From assembly GCA_026399445.1 (NCBI GenBank), contig JAPLRA010000365.1, positions 1 through 10,118 of the forward strand: a DNA stretch of 10,118 nucleotides. Reading direction: 5' to 3'. The notes under the pieces are model-generated. The model was not told where the DNA came from. It saw only the letters and a list, made by a program, of their open reading frames with translations, and made no database searches. Each line of letters opens with the position of its first letter. The first letter of the stretch is position 1. This document shows, piece after piece, positions 1 through 6,324 of the stretch. This DNA comes from Sulfuritalea sp. (GTDB lineage: Bacteria > Pseudomonadota > Gammaproteobacteria > Burkholderiales > Rhodocyclaceae). The position numbers and the translations under genes are program-made.

Positions 1-379
1 ACGCAAGTGGTGACAGCAATGAGCGAATTCCAGCAACCAGTTCGGCGGCCGGCAATGCTCTCAGCAACAGCGCTACGATGGAGAGTGCGATGAGAAGCCG
101 TGCAAGGTTGTCCATCGCGAGTTGAAGTCCTTCCTGACTCGACCCGGGGAGCATCGATAGAGGGGTTCCCGGCGTAAACCAGCCGAACATCACCAACATG
201 GTGAGCAGCAACCAGCGGCTGCGGCGCAACAATAAACGCAAATGGGATGTCGCTGCGATCAGCGACGTTGTCACCAGCCCCAGGGTGCCAAGGAGCAAAC
301 TGATTCCGTCGCGGGATGAGGCCGCAAACAGTGCGGCCAATCCAAGCAGAATCAGACTTGCGGGGTGCGGGCGTTTCAC
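1..379 (-). CDS. EcfT/CbiQ-like transmembrane protein, 5' part (continues past window start)
   Basis: A minus-strand frame opens at a GTG (377-379) and stays open for 126 codons to the window edge. A GGGAG Shine-Dalgarno lies 11 nt upstream. The product starts MKRPHPASLILLGLAAL and is very hydrophobic: helices at about residues 7-20 and 25-42, a basic HLRLLLRRSRW stretch, a helix followed by FGWFTPGTPL near 67-76, then a helix near 97-111 and the segment LPAAELVAGIRSLLSPL. The basic loop, the aromatic-TPG-PL segment and the final 'P-x-E-L...LLSPL' pattern resemble EcfT/CbiQ, the membrane-coupling subunit of energy-coupling-factor vitamin and metal importers. No ECF ATPase or substrate-binding partner is in the window. 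It follows fimV in the same direction, 45 bp after its stop. The frame, start and membrane nature are fairly secure; the family name is pattern recognition from a fragment and could be wrong. Confidence 0.6.
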   Translation of the reverse strand, partial: MKRPHPASLILLGLAALFAASSRDGISLLLGTLGLVTTSLIAATSHLRLLLRRSRWLLLTMLVMFGWFTPGTPLSMLPGSSQEGLQLAMDNLARLLIALSIVALLLRALPAAELVAGIRSLLSPLA

Positions 380-390
380 GGCAACAACGT

Positions 391-413
391 CTCCCGGCGC
401 TGGGCGCCGGGAG
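391..413 (-). promoter_or_regulatory. Perfect 10-bp hairpin between fimV and the EcfT-like gene
   Basis: Positions 391-400 (CTCCCGGCGC) and 404-413 (GCGCCGGGAG) are exact inverted repeats around a 3-nt loop, giving a very GC-rich stem. On the minus strand the 3' arm holds the GGGAG that is the best ribosome-binding site for the GTG start at 379, so folding would hide it. The bases after the stem (ACGTTGTTGCC) contain only scattered T residues, not the T-run of a classical intrinsic terminator. It may attenuate translation or transcription, or protect the 3' end of fimV mRNA. The structure is seen directly; the role is inferred. Confidence 0.6.
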
Positions 414-424
414 AGCAGGTTTGA

Positions 425-3241
425 TCAGCCGAGGCTGTCAAGCTTGGCGCGCGCCGCCTTCTGCTGGCCCGAACCGCCTTCGGCCAAGGCCTCCTGATAC
501 AGTTCTCTGGCGCCGTCGCGATCACCCATTTCCTCATAGGCCGTCGCCAGTTCCATCTTGGTCGCCACTTCCGGATTGTCTGGCTTCTCACCGCCGGAAG
601 CGTCAGCGCCGGCGCTTGCAGCGCCTGCCGGCGCGTCCAGTTCCAGGCTGATTCCACCGAGATCCAGCGCCGTCGCAGTCAGCGCCGGCGTGGCTGCCAG
701 TTCAGGAAGTTCCAGAGACACTTCGGGCGAGGGTTCGGGGACCGCCGGAACGGGAGTGCCCAAGTCGAACTCGAAATCGATACCGCCGGAATCGGCCGCC
801 GCAACGGCTTGCAGTGCCGGCGCCGCCGGTGCCTCAGGCGCTGCGGCAGGCGTCTCCGCCGCAAGCGGGAAATCGATTGCCGGAGGTGTCGACTCCATTG
901 TTGGCATATCGAAACTGATATCAAGTCCTGCCGCTTCGCTCTTGACCTCCTCCTTGGCAGCGGATGCAGAGGTTTGCTCGGCCTCCGGTGCGCCCAGATC
1001 GAGATCAAAATCGATCGCCGCTACATCAGAATCGGCCGCCGGCGCCGTCTCAGCGGAGCCTGCCGCCTCGGCGGTACCAATATCCAGATCAAAATCCAGG
1101 GCTACCGCCTCGGTCGCTGCGGGAGCCGCGGCCGCTGCCTGCGTGGCCGGCTGCTCGGCCACCGCGGCGGCGTGGACGATCATCGTCGCATCCATGTCCG
1201 CGGCAGGGGCAGCAGTCGCGGCCTCGGATGGCATTGACGCATAGAGGGGGTTCGCGGGGTCAATCGCCGCGCCCAAGGCTGCGGCCTTCTCCCAACCGGC
1301 ACCGGTGCCGTCTGTCAGGACATGCAGGTCCTTTGCCACAGATTCAAACTGGGAAACGTTCTTGCGCGCGGCATAGATGTCGAGCAGTTTCAGATGAATC
1401 GCCTGCCGCTGCGGATCCGCCTTCAGAGCTTCCAGAAGAATTTCTTCTGCCTGCGCGTCGCGGCCAAATGCAAGGAAAGTGTCTGCCTCAACCACGGGAT
1501 CAACGGTTTCCTGATGCGCCGCCATACCCATGCCGGTCGAACTGAACTGGCTCGGCTCCTGCTCGCCCGGAGGAGGCGCTATCGTTGTCGTGCTGAACAC
1601 GGAATGCGTCGAAAGGTCGGTCTCGGCAATGGTGGCGTTGGCTTCAGCAGCAGCCGCGCGTTTCTTGCGCATCGCCGAAATTCCCAGCCAGCCGAACAGA
1701 AGGGCCAGCACTGCGCCGCCACCAAATACGAGTGGTCCGTTTTCCTCGATAAAGTCAGACTCAGGCTCGGGCGGAGGCGGAGGAGCGATTTTCTTCTTCG
1801 GCGCAGGCGGTTTGGGCGCCTCGGCCGGCTTTTCTCCGTCCGCCGGTTTGGGCGCAGCGGCCACATCGGCAGGCTTGGGTGCTTCAACTGGTTTGGCGGC
1901 CTCGGCCGCTTTTGGCGGCTCAGCTGCCACAGGGGCCTTGGCTACCTCGGCCGGCTTCACCGGTTCTGCTGCCTTGGGCGCCTCAACCGGCTTCGCGGCC
2001 GGCGCAGGTGCGGGAACATCCGGTTTCTTGGCTTCTATAGCAGCAGGCTTGGTCGCCTGAGCCTGCTTTTGCAGGTCAGTACCGGCCTGACTCTTCAACT
2101 CGGCGAGTTTCTTCAGATCATTGAGATTCTTTTCGAGATCGGCGATGCGACCACTCGCCTCCTTGAGCGCCCTGTCGCGTGCAACCAGATCCTCTTCAAG
2201 CGTTGCGATGCGGCCCTGCAAAGGCTTGCCCTTGGCATCCTTCGCCGCTTCTGTTCGCGAGACTTCCAACTTATCCTTGCCCGCGGCCGCGGGCACCTTG
2301 TCTTCAACCTTGGGAGCGATCTTGCCAGTGACCGACTGCCTGGCACCCTGATCCCTGGCCGGCTCAGCCGCAGCAGCAGAGGCCAGGCGCTTGCGATAGG
2401 CGTTGAAATCCGCCGCTTGGGCAACAATTTCCTTGCGTGCCTCGCCCGCGGAAACCGCACTCACCGCGTCGGCATCGGGAATCGAAAGGATCTTGCCGGC
2501 CTTGAGGCGATTCATGTTGCCGCCATCAAACGCCTCCTTGTTGTTGCGAAACAGGGACACCAGCATCTGATCGAGACTGACCCCCTCAGGCTTGGTCTGC
2601 GCCGCGATCTTGCCCAGAGTGTCACCTGAAACTACCGTGCGCGAACTGCCGGCGACCTGTTTTGCCGCCGCCTTCTCGGCCATGGGCTTAGACGCCGGCG
2701 GACGACTGTCAATCACCGGGCGCGCTTCGGCTGGCATCACCGCTACGGGTTTCTCGGCGGGTCTGGCCACTGCAGGCTCGGACTTGACTTCCGGTGCTGA
2801 AACCGGCACCGGAGCCATCTTGGTCGCCAAGTCGGGAGGATCAAGCAGGAAGGTGTACTCGCGCACCAGCCTGCCCGAAGCCCAGCTCAATTCGACCAGC
2901 ATGTCGATGAAGGGCTCATTCAGGGGGCGGTCTGTCGTTACCTCGAGGTAACGACGGCCACCTCGTTCCTTGATGTCACGGGAAAAACGCAGCGTGGCCA
3001 ATGCGGGGGCATATTCGATTCCTGCCTGGCGGAAAGAATCGGCAGCAGCCACCTTTGCAATCAGCGAGGGCGCTTCATCGCGGGTCGCCGTAACCTCTAG
3101 CTCAGCCTTGAGGGGCTGCCCCATCGCGGAGAGCACGGTAATCTTGCCCAGGCCGGCAGCGTGTGTCGCCAGGGGCAGGACAGCAATGGCTGCCGCCAAA
3201 ACGGTGGCCTTGAAACGATTTCGCTTGTCAGTATTGGGCAC
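425..3241 (-). CDS. fimV: FimV family inner-membrane hub protein (LysM, TPR)
   Basis: FimV/TspA-family proteins bind peptidoglycan and help assemble the type IV pilus or type II secretion machinery and polar structures. Numbering from the GTG start (938 aa): signal peptide about 1-29 ending in ATHA; FimV N-terminal domain with GLGKITVLSAMGQPL near 30-135; LysM domain about 199-256 (VVSGDTLGKIA ... AGKILSIP); coiled coil about 342-385; Ala/Pro/Lys-rich linker 396-491; one membrane helix about 502-522 followed by RKKR; TPR-like segment about 586-642 (FGRDAQAEEILLEAL); acidic Ala-rich region with repeated (I/L)DFDLDLG motifs 715-871; FimV C-terminal domain 888-938 (MELATAYEEMGDRDGARELYQEAL). The layout matches the family. 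I chose GTG 3241 because GGGAG lies 5 nt before it; an in-frame ATG at 3268 adds nine residues but has no ribosome-binding site. The stop is TGA 425-427. Confidence 0.93.
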   Translation of the reverse strand: MPNTDKRNRFKATVLAAAIAVLPLATHAAGLGKITVLSAMGQPLKAELEVTATRDEAPSLIAKVAAADSFRQAGIEYAPALATLRFSRDIKERGGRRYLEVTTDRPLNEPFIDMLVELSWASGRLVREYTFLLDPPDLATKMAPVPVSAPEVKSEPAVARPAEKPVAVMPAEARPVIDSRPPASKPMAEKAAAKQVAGSSRTVVSGDTLGKIAAQTKPEGVSLDQMLVSLFRNNKEAFDGGNMNRLKAGKILSIPDADAVSAVSAGEARKEIVAQAADFNAYRKRLASAAAAEPARDQGARQSVTGKIAPKVEDKVPAAAGKDKLEVSRTEAAKDAKGKPLQGRIATLEEDLVARDRALKEASGRIADLEKNLNDLKKLAELKSQAGTDLQKQAQATKPAAIEAKKPDVPAPAPAAKPVEAPKAAEPVKPAEVAKAPVAAEPPKAAEAAKPVEAPKPADVAAAPKPADGEKPAEAPKPPAPKKKIAPPPPPEPESDFIEENGPLVFGGGAVLALLFGWLGISAMRKKRAAAAEANATIAETDLSTHSVFSTTTIAPPPGEQEPSQFSSTGMGMAAHQETVDPVVEADTFLAFGRDAQAEEILLEALKADPQRQAIHLKLLDIYAARKNVSQFESVAKDLHVLTDGTGAGWEKAAALGAAIDPANPLYASMPSEAATAAPAADMDATMIVHAAAVAEQPATQAAAAAPAATEAVALDFDLDIGTAEAAGSAETAPAADSDVAAIDFDLDLGAPEAEQTSASAAKEEVKSEAAGLDISFDMPTMESTPPAIDFPLAAETPAAAPEAPAAPALQAVAAADSGGIDFEFDLGTPVPAVPEPSPEVSLELPELAATPALTATALDLGGISLELDAPAGAASAGADASGGEKPDNPEVATKMELATAYEEMGDRDGARELYQEALAEGGSGQQKAARAKLDSLG
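629..1099 (-). repeat. Degenerate (I/L)DF(D/E)xDLG repeats in FimV cytoplasmic domain
   Basis: Within fimV the encoded protein carries spaced copies of a short acidic/hydrophobic motif: LDFDLDIGTAE, IDFDLDLGAPE, LDISFDMPTME, IDFEFDLGTPV and a degenerate LDLGGISLELDAP, separated by Ala/Pro/Glu-rich spacers of roughly 15-40 residues. Two copies also share the preceding AADS (AADSDVAAIDFDLDLG and AADSGGIDFEFDLG), which suggests duplication of a larger unit. Spacing is irregular, so this is a linear-motif array and not a folded tandem repeat. Confidence 0.7.
1769..2056 (-). repeat. Ala/Pro/Lys-rich low-complexity linker in FimV
   Basis: This part of fimV encodes about 96 residues made almost only of Ala, Pro, Lys, Glu and Val, with recurring PVEAPK, KPAE and PPKAAE units, ending in a KKK plus six-proline segment just before the membrane helix. 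It is expected to be an extended, disordered spacer in the periplasm between the coiled coil and the inner membrane. Such linkers vary in length between FimV homologues. Confidence 0.75.
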
Positions 3242-3246
3242 TGTGA

Positions 3247-3251
3247 CTCCC
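3247..3251 (-). promoter_or_regulatory. Ribosome-binding site deciding the fimV start
   Basis: On the minus strand GGGAG is followed by TCACA and then GTG (3241-3239), a 5-nt spacing that fits translation initiation. The alternative ATG at 3268 is preceded by an AT-rich inverted repeat with no purine-rich site. This favours GTG 3241. Confidence 0.55.
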
Positions 3252-3266
3252 GACGGCAATTTTGTC

Positions 3267-3284
3267 ATGTTATCAAAATAACAT
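3267..3284. repeat. 7-bp inverted repeat before fimV
   Basis: ATGTTAT (3267-3273) and ATAACAT (3278-3284) are exact inverted repeats around a 4-nt loop. The element overlaps the candidate fimV -10 region and the alternative ATG at 3268. It could be a regulator-binding site or just an AT-rich promoter patch; the sequence does not decide. Confidence 0.4.
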
Positions 3285-3303
3285 CATGAGGTTAGCGATG
3301 CAA
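3275..3303 (-). promoter_or_regulatory. Candidate sigma70-type promoter for fimV
   Basis: On the minus strand TTGCAT (3303-3298) lies 17 nt upstream of TATTTT (3280-3275), and the -10 is preceded by TGT, giving an extended -10 form. The hexamers match consensus at 3/6 and 4/6. Transcription would start close to 3268, leaving a leader of about 25 nt before the GTG start with its GGGAG. It sits in the 106-bp asd-fimV gap, the largest gap between complete genes here. This is motif matching by eye only. Confidence 0.35.
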
Positions 3304-3328
3304 GCTCAACCTTCCCATTACATTCTGG

Positions 3329-3338
3329 TCGCATGCGA
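3329..3338. repeat. 10-bp perfect palindrome after asd
   Basis: TCGCATGCGA is a perfect palindrome a few bases beyond the asd stop, in the asd-fimV gap. It has no loop and no T-run, so it is not a terminator. It might be a protein-binding site or chance; no second copy was noticed in the window. Confidence 0.3.
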
Positions 3339-3347
3339 TACGCGGCA

Positions 3348-4457
3348 TCAATGCAACAGAAGGCGCAACATGCGCCGCAAAGGCTCCGCAGCGCCCCAAA
3401 GCAGCTGGTCACCGACGGTAAAAGCCGATAGATACTGCGGCCCCATGCTGAGTTTGCGCAGACGTCCCACCGGAACGCTCAAGGTTCCGGTAACGGCTGT
3501 CGGCGTCAGTTCCTTCAGGGTGACTTCGCGCTGATTGGGTATTACCTTAACCCAATCGTTGTGCGCCGCCAAGATGCCGTTGATCTCGTCCAGCGGCACA
3601 TCCCTTGTCAATTTGATGGTCAGCGCCTGGGAATGGCAGCGCATGGCACCAATGCGCACGCAGAGACCATCGACCGGAATGGGCGCAGCGGTGCGCCCGA
3701 GAATCTTGTTGGTCTCGGCCTGTCCCTTCCATTCCTCGCGGCTCTGGCCGTTGCCAAGATCCTTGTCGATCCAGGGGATCAGCGAACCGGCCAGCGGCAC
3801 GCCGAAGTTGGCCGTGGGAAAGCTCTCGTCACGCAGGATGCCGGCAACCTCACGATCGATGTCGAGAATCGCCGAGGCCGGATCGTCGAGCAGATTCTTC
3901 ACCACGCGATGCGTCTCGCCCATTTGCGTCAGCAGTTCGCGCATGTTCTGCGCACCGGCGCCGGATGCCGCCTGATACGTCATCGACGTCATCCATTCGA
4001 TCAGCCCCGCCTTGAACAGGCCGCCCAGAGCCATCATCATCAGGCTCACGGTGCAGTTGCCGCCGATCCAGTTGCGCCCGCCTCTGACCAGGCTGTCCTG
4101 GATCACATCGAGATTCACCGGATCGAGAATGATCACGCAGTCGTCCTTCATGCGCAGACTGGAGGCCGCATCGATCCAGTGGCCCTTCCAGCCGCCTTCA
4201 CGCAGTTTGGGGAATACCTCGTTGGTGTAGTCGCCGCCCTGGCAGCTGATGATGATGTCCAGCTTCTTCAGTTCATCGATGTTCTTTGCATCCTTGAGCG
4301 GCGGCGCTCCAACCGCGAACTCCGGCGCCTTGCCGCCGGGATTCGAGGTGGTGAAGAACACCGGCTCGATCAGGGCGAAATCATTCTCCTCACGCATCCG
4401 CTGCATCAGGACCGACCCCACCATGCCACGCCAACCAACCAGACCTACACGCTTCAT
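3348..4457 (-). CDS. asd: Aspartate-semialdehyde dehydrogenase
   Basis: Asd reduces 4-aspartyl phosphate to L-aspartate 4-semialdehyde with NADPH in the cytoplasm, the shared step to lysine, diaminopimelate, threonine and methionine. The 369-aa product has the usual length of the Gram-negative (E. coli-type) enzyme. The nucleotide-binding GLVGWRGMVGSVL lies at 5-17, the catalytic Cys135 in GGNCTVSL, Gln162 in TYQAASGAG, and the substrate and base residues Arg268 and His275 in VRIGAMRCHSQA; all are intact. The frame begins GTG ATG ATG AAG; I chose the ATG at 4457 (MKRVGLVGW), with ATG 4460 an equal alternative. A weak GTGAGA lies upstream. It starts 21 bp after the leuB stop, so it is probably cotranscribed with the leu genes, an arrangement I recall as common in betaproteobacteria. 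The stop is TGA 3348-3350. Confidence 0.98.
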   Translation of the reverse strand: MKRVGLVGWRGMVGSVLMQRMREENDFALIEPVFFTTSNPGGKAPEFAVGAPPLKDAKNIDELKKLDIIISCQGGDYTNEVFPKLREGGWKGHWIDAASSLRMKDDCVIILDPVNLDVIQDSLVRGGRNWIGGNCTVSLMMMALGGLFKAGLIEWMTSMTYQAASGAGAQNMRELLTQMGETHRVVKNLLDDPASAILDIDREVAGILRDESFPTANFGVPLAGSLIPWIDKDLGNGQSREEWKGQAETNKILGRTAAPIPVDGLCVRIGAMRCHSQALTIKLTRDVPLDEINGILAAHNDWVKVIPNQREVTLKELTPTAVTGTLSVPVGRLRKLSMGPQYLSAFTVGDQLLWGAAEPLRRMLRLLLH

Positions 4458-4478
4458 CATCACTGTCTCACTGTCAGA

Positions 4479-5543
4479 TTACAGGGCTGCCAATACGGCA
4501 TCGCCCATTTCACGGGTACCCACCTTCTTCATGCCCGGCTCGTAAATGTCGCCGGTACGGAAACCCTGCGCCAGGACTTTTTTCACGGCAGCCTCGACGC
4601 GGCCGGCCGCCATCTCATTGGCGAAAGTGTAGCGCAGCATCATCGCCGCCGAAAGGATTGTTGCCAGCGGGTTGGCGACACCCTTGCCGGCGATGTCCGG
4701 CGCCGAGCCATGCGACGGCTCGTAAAGCCCCTTGTTGTTTTCATCCAGCGAGGCCGAAGGCAGCATGCCGATCGAGCCGGTGAGCATCGACGCCTCGTCC
4801 GAGAGGATGTCGCCAAACATGTTGCCGGTAACCATGACGTCGAACTGCTTTGGATTCTTTACCAGTTGCATCGCCGCGTTATCGACCAGCATGTGCGAAA
4901 GCTCAACGTCCGGGTATTCCTTGCCGGTTTCGATGGCCACATCACGCCAGAGCTGGGTGCACTCCAGCACGTTCATCTTGTCCACCGAGCAGACCTTGCG
5001 ATTGCGCTTGCGCGCCGCCTCGAAGGCCACCCGCAGGATGCGGCGGATCTCGCTCTCGGTGTAATGCATCGTGTTGAAGCCGAAGCGCTGCATTTGACCA
5101 TCCACGTTGCGCATTTCGATGCCGCGCGGCTGACCGAAATAGATGTCGCCCGTCAATTCGCGCACGATCAGGATGTCCAGCCCGGCCACGACTTCCGGCT
5201 TGAGCGTCGAAGCGTTGGCCAGTTCGGGGTAGAGGATCGCAGGCCGCAGGTTGGCAAACAATCCGAGCTGCTTGCGTATACCCAGCAAGCCCCTCTCGGG
5301 CCGCTGCTCGCGCGGATTGTTGTCCCACTGAGGGCCGCCGACGGCGCCGAGCAGCACGGCATCGGCCGCCAGCGCCAGTTTCTGGGTCGCATCCGGATAG
5401 GGGCTGCCTGTCGCATCCACCGCACAACCGCCCAGCAAGGCTTCTTCCATCTCGATCCGGAGATCGAGCGCCTTCAGCACCCGAACCGCCTCGGCTATGA
5501 TTTCCGGCCCGATGCCATCGCCGGGCAAAACACAAATCTTCAT
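4479..5543 (-). CDS. leuB: 3-isopropylmalate dehydrogenase
   Basis: LeuB oxidises and decarboxylates (2R,3S)-3-isopropylmalate to 4-methyl-2-oxopentanoate using NAD+, the third specific step of leucine synthesis. The 354-aa product has the normal family length. It shows PGDGIGPE at 7-14, substrate arginines in the R90...R100 and R128 (VRELTGDIYFG) segments, Tyr135, Lys189 (SVDKMNVLE), metal-binding Asp221, Asp245 and Asp249 (VDNAAMQ; FGDILSDE) and the NAD-binding HGSAPDIAG at 279-287. The familiar RELTGG is RELTGD here, which I believe is normal in betaproteobacteria. The start at 5543 (MKICVLPGDGIG) is supported by AGAGGA 6 nt upstream; an upstream in-frame extension to 5618 would overlap leuD and lacks family support. 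It follows leuD by 10 bp. The stop is TAA 4479-4481. Confidence 0.98.
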   Translation of the reverse strand: MKICVLPGDGIGPEIIAEAVRVLKALDLRIEMEEALLGGCAVDATGSPYPDATQKLALAADAVLLGAVGGPQWDNNPREQRPERGLLGIRKQLGLFANLRPAILYPELANASTLKPEVVAGLDILIVRELTGDIYFGQPRGIEMRNVDGQMQRFGFNTMHYTESEIRRILRVAFEAARKRNRKVCSVDKMNVLECTQLWRDVAIETGKEYPDVELSHMLVDNAAMQLVKNPKQFDVMVTGNMFGDILSDEASMLTGSIGMLPSASLDENNKGLYEPSHGSAPDIAGKGVANPLATILSAAMMLRYTFANEMAAGRVEAAVKKVLAQGFRTGDIYEPGMKKVGTREMGDAVLAAL

Positions 5544-5549
5544 TGAAAA

Positions 5550-5556
5550 TCCTCTA
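5550..5556 (-). promoter_or_regulatory. leuB ribosome-binding site overlapping the leuD stop
   Basis: The minus strand reads TAGAGGA followed by TTTTCA and the leuB ATG. The leuD stop TAG (5556-5554) is part of the AGAGGA Shine-Dalgarno, so ribosomes ending leuD sit on the leuB initiation site. This suggests translational coupling or reinitiation and fixes the leuB start at 5543. Confidence 0.7.
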
Positions 5557-6192
5557 TGCAAATAACCAGGGTTGCTCGGCACGGCGCCGAGTCTCGAACT
5601 CGCGAATCTTTTCGGCATGGCGCAAGGTCAAACCGATGTCATCCCATCCGTTAAGCATGCATTCCTTGCGGAACGCATCGACTTCAAAGGGAATCGCATG
5701 GCCGTCGGGGCGCACTACCCGTTGCTCCGCCAGATCGATGGTCAGGCGATAGCCGGGAGAATGCTCCGTGAGGCCGAACAGCGCATCGATTTCGGCCTTC
5801 GGCAAGACAATGGGCAGCAGCCCGTTCTTGAAGCAGTTGTTGAAGAAGATGTCGGCAAAGGACTCGCCGACGATGGCGCGAAAGCCGAAGTCGTGCAGCG
5901 CCCACGGCGCATGTTCGCGCGATGAGCCGCAACCGAAGTTGCTGCGCACGAGAAGAATCGAGGCGCCCTGGTAACGCGCCTGATTCAACACAAAATTCGG
6001 ATTCCTGGCGCGCGTCGCAACGTCCTGTCCCGGCTCGCCATGATCGAGATAGCGCCACTCGTCAAATGCATTCGGGCCGAAGCCCGAGCGCTTGATCGAC
6101 TTGAGGAACTGTTTGGGAATGATGGCGTCGGTATCGACGTTGGCACGGTCAAGCGGCGCCACGAGACCATCAAGCCTGACGAACTTATCCAT
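5554..6192 (-). CDS. leuD: 3-isopropylmalate dehydratase small subunit
   Basis: LeuD is the small swivel-domain subunit of isopropylmalate isomerase and pairs with LeuC to convert 2-isopropylmalate to 3-isopropylmalate in the cytoplasm. The 212-aa product is full length. It has VDTDAIIPKQFL near 19-30, the characteristic NFGCGSSREHAPWAL at 85-99 that lines the substrate site, and SFADIFFNNCFKNGLLPI in the middle; the C-terminus reads HAEKIREFETRRRAEQPW. The ATG at 6190-6192 shares its A with the TAA stop of the preceding lipoprotein gene (TAATG), and no strong ribosome-binding site is near, so translation probably depends on coupling. It is separated from leuC only by the small lipoprotein gene, and leuB follows 10 bp after its stop. 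Confidence 0.98.
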   Translation of the reverse strand: MDKFVRLDGLVAPLDRANVDTDAIIPKQFLKSIKRSGFGPNAFDEWRYLDHGEPGQDVATRARNPNFVLNQARYQGASILLVRSNFGCGSSREHAPWALHDFGFRAIVGESFADIFFNNCFKNGLLPIVLPKAEIDALFGLTEHSPGYRLTIDLAEQRVVRPDGHAIPFEVDAFRKECMLNGWDDIGLTLRHAEKIREFETRRRAEQPWLFA

Positions 6193-6311
6193 TACTTGGC
6201 TGACTTCTCGATGACTTCGCCGCCCTTCTTGACGTCCTTGCCAATGCCTTGCACGGTATTGCAGGCCGACAGGACCAGCATCAGGACGGAAACGATGAGT
6301 GCGCGGAACAT
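6192..6311 (-). CDS. Entericidin-like small lipoprotein within the leu operon
   Basis: A 39-aa product, MFRALIVSVLMLVLSAC followed by a polar tail (NTVQGIGKDVKKGGEVIEKSAK). Residues 4-14 are a hydrophobic signal segment and LSAC (14-17) is a lipobox, so Cys17 should become the lipidated N-terminus. The tail matches the entericidin A/B pattern: Asn-Thr after Cys, then G-G-D and GG-I. Entericidins are tiny membrane lipoproteins; E. coli EcnB is described as bacteriolytic and EcnA as its antidote, but the role of copies in leu operons is unclear to me. The ATG at 6311 has AAGGAGA 5 nt upstream; longer in-frame starts run into leuC and lack the signal-peptide shape. It lies 10 bp after leuC and overlaps leuD by one base. 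The annotation as a lipoprotein is firm; the toxin-like activity is not. Confidence 0.87.
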   Translation of the reverse strand: MFRALIVSVLMLVLSACNTVQGIGKDVKKGGEVIEKSAK

Positions 6312-6316
6312 GGATT

Positions 6317-6324
6317 TCTCCTTA
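6317..6324 (-). promoter_or_regulatory. Ribosome-binding site of the lipoprotein gene overlapping the leuC stop
   Basis: The minus strand reads TAAGGAGA, then AATCC and ATG. The leuC stop TAA (6324-6322) forms the first part of the strong AAGGAGA site. This sets the lipoprotein start at 6311 and places it under ribosomes that finish leuC. It is the strongest Shine-Dalgarno sequence in the window. Confidence 0.75.

Noticed and set aside
1769..2056. Low-complexity stretch in fimV as a frameshift or assembly artefact
   Set aside because: The frame is continuous through it and such Ala/Pro/Lys linkers are usual in FimV before the membrane helix.
558..2629. Long plus-strand frames opposite fimV, including Ser/Ala-rich (558-1244) and Arg/Gly-rich (1322-2629) products
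   Set aside because: The low-complexity composition mirrors the Ala/Pro/Lys- and Asp-rich parts of FimV on the other strand; no independent coding evidence.
3561..5546. 661-codon open frame on the plus strand across asd and leuB
   Set aside because: It lies antisense to two certain enzymes, crosses their junction, and its translation is rich in His, Arg and Gln with no domain pattern, as expected of a shadow frame in high-GC DNA. It has no convincing start signal.
4479..5618. N-terminally extended LeuB starting at 5618
   Set aside because: The extra 25 residues overlap leuD, are not part of the family, and the ATG at 5543 has an excellent Shine-Dalgarno.
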